64,000 bases of DNA from Ricinus communis. Lineage: Eukaryota; Streptophyta; Magnoliopsida; Malpighiales; Euphorbiaceae. Below are positions 61,500 through 64,000 of this stretch, in pieces. The stretch covers positions 10,574,501 through 10,638,500 of the forward strand of contig NC_063265.1 in assembly GCF_019578655.1 (NCBI RefSeq). The letters are read 5' to 3'. The notes beneath the pieces were generated by a model that saw only the letters and a list, made by a program, of their open reading frames with translations, ran no database searches and had not been told where the DNA came from. A program made the translations under genes and the position numbers. How positions within the stretch are numbered: the first letter of the stretch is position 1; every line of letters starts with the position of its first letter.

Positions 61500-62420
61500 T
61501 CTATTTTTAAAATTCTATTTTATCTCTAATTTATAAACTGTGTTCCATTTCTTGGCATGTCAAAAACACTTCACTGCGATTAGGGCTTTACTCAGTAGAA
61601 AACACCTACTTAGATCAAGTGGCTTTTCTACTATTCGGCCCTAATTCTACCACAAATCAAGATCAAACTTTTCTAAGAAACCAAATTGTGCCCAAATGGA
61701 AGAGATCAAATATCACCAAAACTTCAAAGTCAAACTACTAAATTAGACCACAACCACTCATTTCCCACAAGTTGCCCAACTTTCTTCCATTTTTTTCTCT
61801 AAGCTTCCAAACTCTAAATCACACTTCAATCAAGTGATCTCGAGCTCAATACACTGTAATCAACCTGCCACAAAGCTCAAATCTGAAATAACCAAAAACA
61901 AAAGACAAACTTTAAGAAAATTAAAATTACTTTAAATAAAAAAAAAAAAAAAAAAAAACAAGCTTACTCACGCAGCAACCTTTCCATTACATAACCATCG
62001 CTTCTTTTAAAAAATGAAAATATACTAAATATTTTTAAAAAAGAAAAAATCACTTCTTCCAACCTAAAAAGAACTGAACCCCAAACAAGTAACTACCTTT
62101 ATAACTACCTGAATTTTCTATTTCCCTCCCAAATCAAAATTAAAAAAAAAATTCACAAAATTCCAAAATTTAGCTTCTTTTCTCAAATCCCAATCCCTTG
62201 ATTTTCTCACCAACTAAATAGCCAAAAAAGAAAACAAAAGCAATTACCTGATGAAAATCACCAATTCGTACAAGAAAACAAAGTACCCGAAATCCGACCC
62301 GATCGTTGCGTTTCAAAGTTTGCAGCTCTTTTTATTTTTTTTGCGTGAAAGACTGCATCGTTCTTCAAATTGAGAGAGGGAGAGAGAGAAAAGAATCAAA
62401 CGGTTGAGGACAATGGGATC
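61500..62420 (-). promoter_or_regulatory. 5' leader and promoter region of the ANKRD13-like gene
   Basis: On the minus strand a CAG/GTAATTG donor near 62249 and a TTATTTCAG acceptor near 61887 suggest a 5'-UTR intron of about 360 nt. CT-rich sequence near 62370-62390 (minus strand) is typical of plant leaders. A 21-nt poly-A run lies at about 61939-61959. No TATA box was chosen. Confidence 0.4.
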
Positions 62421-64000
62421 TAACGGTTAGGATTTGTCTCTGAGAATTAATGCTGACAAGACGAGAGAAAGGGAGTGACGTGACCTAACTCGGCTCTTGA
62501 CTCGGAACTTCAACTCAACTTAGATCTCTCTCTCTCTCCCCCTGTTCTAGTCTCTGTTTTTGTTTCTGTTCTTTTAGCAGTTTTATCCTTTTTATGATTT
62601 GTTTTTAAAAAAGAAAAATGCTTATCTATTTATTTTCTATTTTTTATTTTTCAGGTTACCTTTATGTCCTTTGCACTTGCAGTCTAATAATTCTAGATAT
62701 AAACAAATAAAAAGACCCTCTCATCTCGTCTCAATTACGATAATGCCACCACACTGCCTTGTTTGTTTTTGTTGCGGTCTTGATTGTTATATTTACTATA
62801 ATTTGGGATTACATTAATTTTTATATATAATTTAATGATTAAAATATTACCTTCCATTCCACATAAATACTATAGGAATTTCTTGAAATGAATAAATATA
62901 ATATTATAAAATGAAAAAGGAAATAAATATAAATAAACTAATCTTGTAATATAATACATGTCCCTCTACTAAAAAAGAAATGTTATTTAAGCATGTATTT
63001 GAAATTTGGGTCTCACGTAATTTGGCTATTTAGGAATGGTAGGGTAGGGTAAATAATATTTACATTTGCTCATTTCTTTTTATGGGAAATGACAATAGTG
63101 CCACTTCAGAGTTAAAAATTGTAACCGTAAATTACGACGGAAAATAGGGGCAACAGTGTGAGATCAAATGATGCCTGATGCTGCCCCAATAATTCATGAT
63201 GGAAAATAGGGCACAACAATAATTTTTTATTAAATCCATGAAATTTTTCAGTTTTATGGCACCCATTCTTTGAGCTTTTATTTTATTTTATTAATTTCTA
63301 AAGTTTTATTTTTCTTATATCAAAAAATTAGTTTTTGATTTCAGACCATATGGCAAATTGAACCGGTTGAATAAGAAATTAATACTATATTCGAGTCGAA
63401 TAATTTAAAATTTATTTTTGAATAAATCCATATTCAAGCTAAATCGCTAGAAATTTATATTCTAGTTAAGTGGATTGAAGATTTGGTCATGAGAGTTGTA
63501 TAAATTTATTTTTTAAAAAATAAATTAATATAATATATTTTTATTAATAAAATAGTATCATTTTGACAAATTACATTTTGTTTTCTTTGCTTTATTTCTA
63601 AATTTTGCATTTCAAACAAATTCATGATTTTCTAATTAACGAATTAATATATTAAAAATATTGGTCAAATTTATAAGTGGAAAAATTAAGTTTTTAAAAA
63701 TCTAGTCAAAACTAGAAATATTGATACTCAATTTATAAAAATATTAAAATTATAAGTTAAAGAAACTTATGATTACTTAATGGAGTATTTTTTTAATAAC
63801 TAAGTTTGTGATTAAAATCTTTTTAGAGGATAAGCATATTAAATTTTGTTGATTATTATATTTTATTGAATTTAATTATTAGGTAATTAAAAGTTAAATT
63901 ATAAAAAATATCTTTAAACTATACATGTAAATAAATATTTATGCATATATTTGTAGTTACCGGTTGAACTTTGATTGGACCTCTGTCTCGTGACCTTTGC
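62421..64000. other. Intergenic region
   Basis: It begins with promoter-like DNA that includes a (TC)n tract near 62525-62538, then becomes AT-rich. No gene, RNA or bounded repeat was recognised up to the end of the window. Confidence 0.5.

Noticed and set aside
1..64000. A coordinated gene cluster or novel defence-like system
   Set aside because: The neighbouring genes belong to unrelated housekeeping and regulatory families in mixed orientation; nothing links them into one pathway.

Overview
This window is nuclear DNA from a flowering plant, almost certainly a eudicot. The evidence is AT-rich intergenic DNA, short exons split by AT-rich GT-AG introns, a nuclear-type tRNA-Ala without an encoded CCA end, and plant-specific families (PDLP, MYB-CC/GARP, ZF-HD, plant 9-lipoxygenase, F-box/FBD). 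The PEX12, lipoxygenase and PHR-like proteins look rosid-like, but the species cannot be fixed from this window alone. There is no operon, CRISPR array, plasmid or virus. I find no new multigene system; neighbours look functionally unrelated, as is normal for plants.

Layout. 1-7.2 kb: AT-rich intergenic DNA with an unidentified decayed coding fragment near 5.5-6.0 kb. 7.2-10.4 kb (+): F-box/LRR/FBD gene. 11.06-11.54 kb (-): ZF-HD zinc-finger protein without a homeodomain. 12.73-13.87 kb (-): C2-domain protein. 14.98-16.06 kb (+): plasmodesmata-located protein with two DUF26 domains. 16.3-20.2 kb: AT-rich DNA with MITE-like remnants. 20.4-25.05 kb (+): SUVR-type histone methyltransferase. 26.13 kb (+): tRNA-Ala(UGC), with a decayed copy at 39.82 kb. 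27.2-32.8 kb (+): PHR1-like phosphate-starvation regulator. 33.5-37.3 kb (-): 9-lipoxygenase. 40.4-41.0 kb (+): unidentified gene fragment. 42.36-47.62 kb (+): PEX12. 48.28-49.88 kb (-): plant protein of unknown function. 53.15-57.38 kb (+): GT23-like (alpha-1,6-fucosyltransferase-related) protein. 58.07-61.49 kb (-): ankyrin/GPCR-chaperone (ANKRD13-like) protein. 61.5-64 kb: its 5' leader, promoter and intergenic DNA.

Exon models were built by hand from splice signals. For every multi-exon gene called with confidence, the summed exon lengths are divisible by three and reading phase is kept across each junction. Several first codons offered by simple ORF calling are TTG or GTG; they were replaced by in-frame ATGs.

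The observations most worth a second look concern gene structure. The lipoxygenase has a GC-AG intron. It also has a 90-nt, stop-free, in-frame intron lying exactly between two iron-ligand histidines. The GT23-like gene has a 103-bp tandem duplication that copies a 3' splice site plus the start of the last exon. PEX12 intron 4 holds a 613-bp fold-back element. The truncated tRNA-Ala copy keeps both Pol III promoter boxes. A 24-codon uORF precedes the PHR1-like gene.
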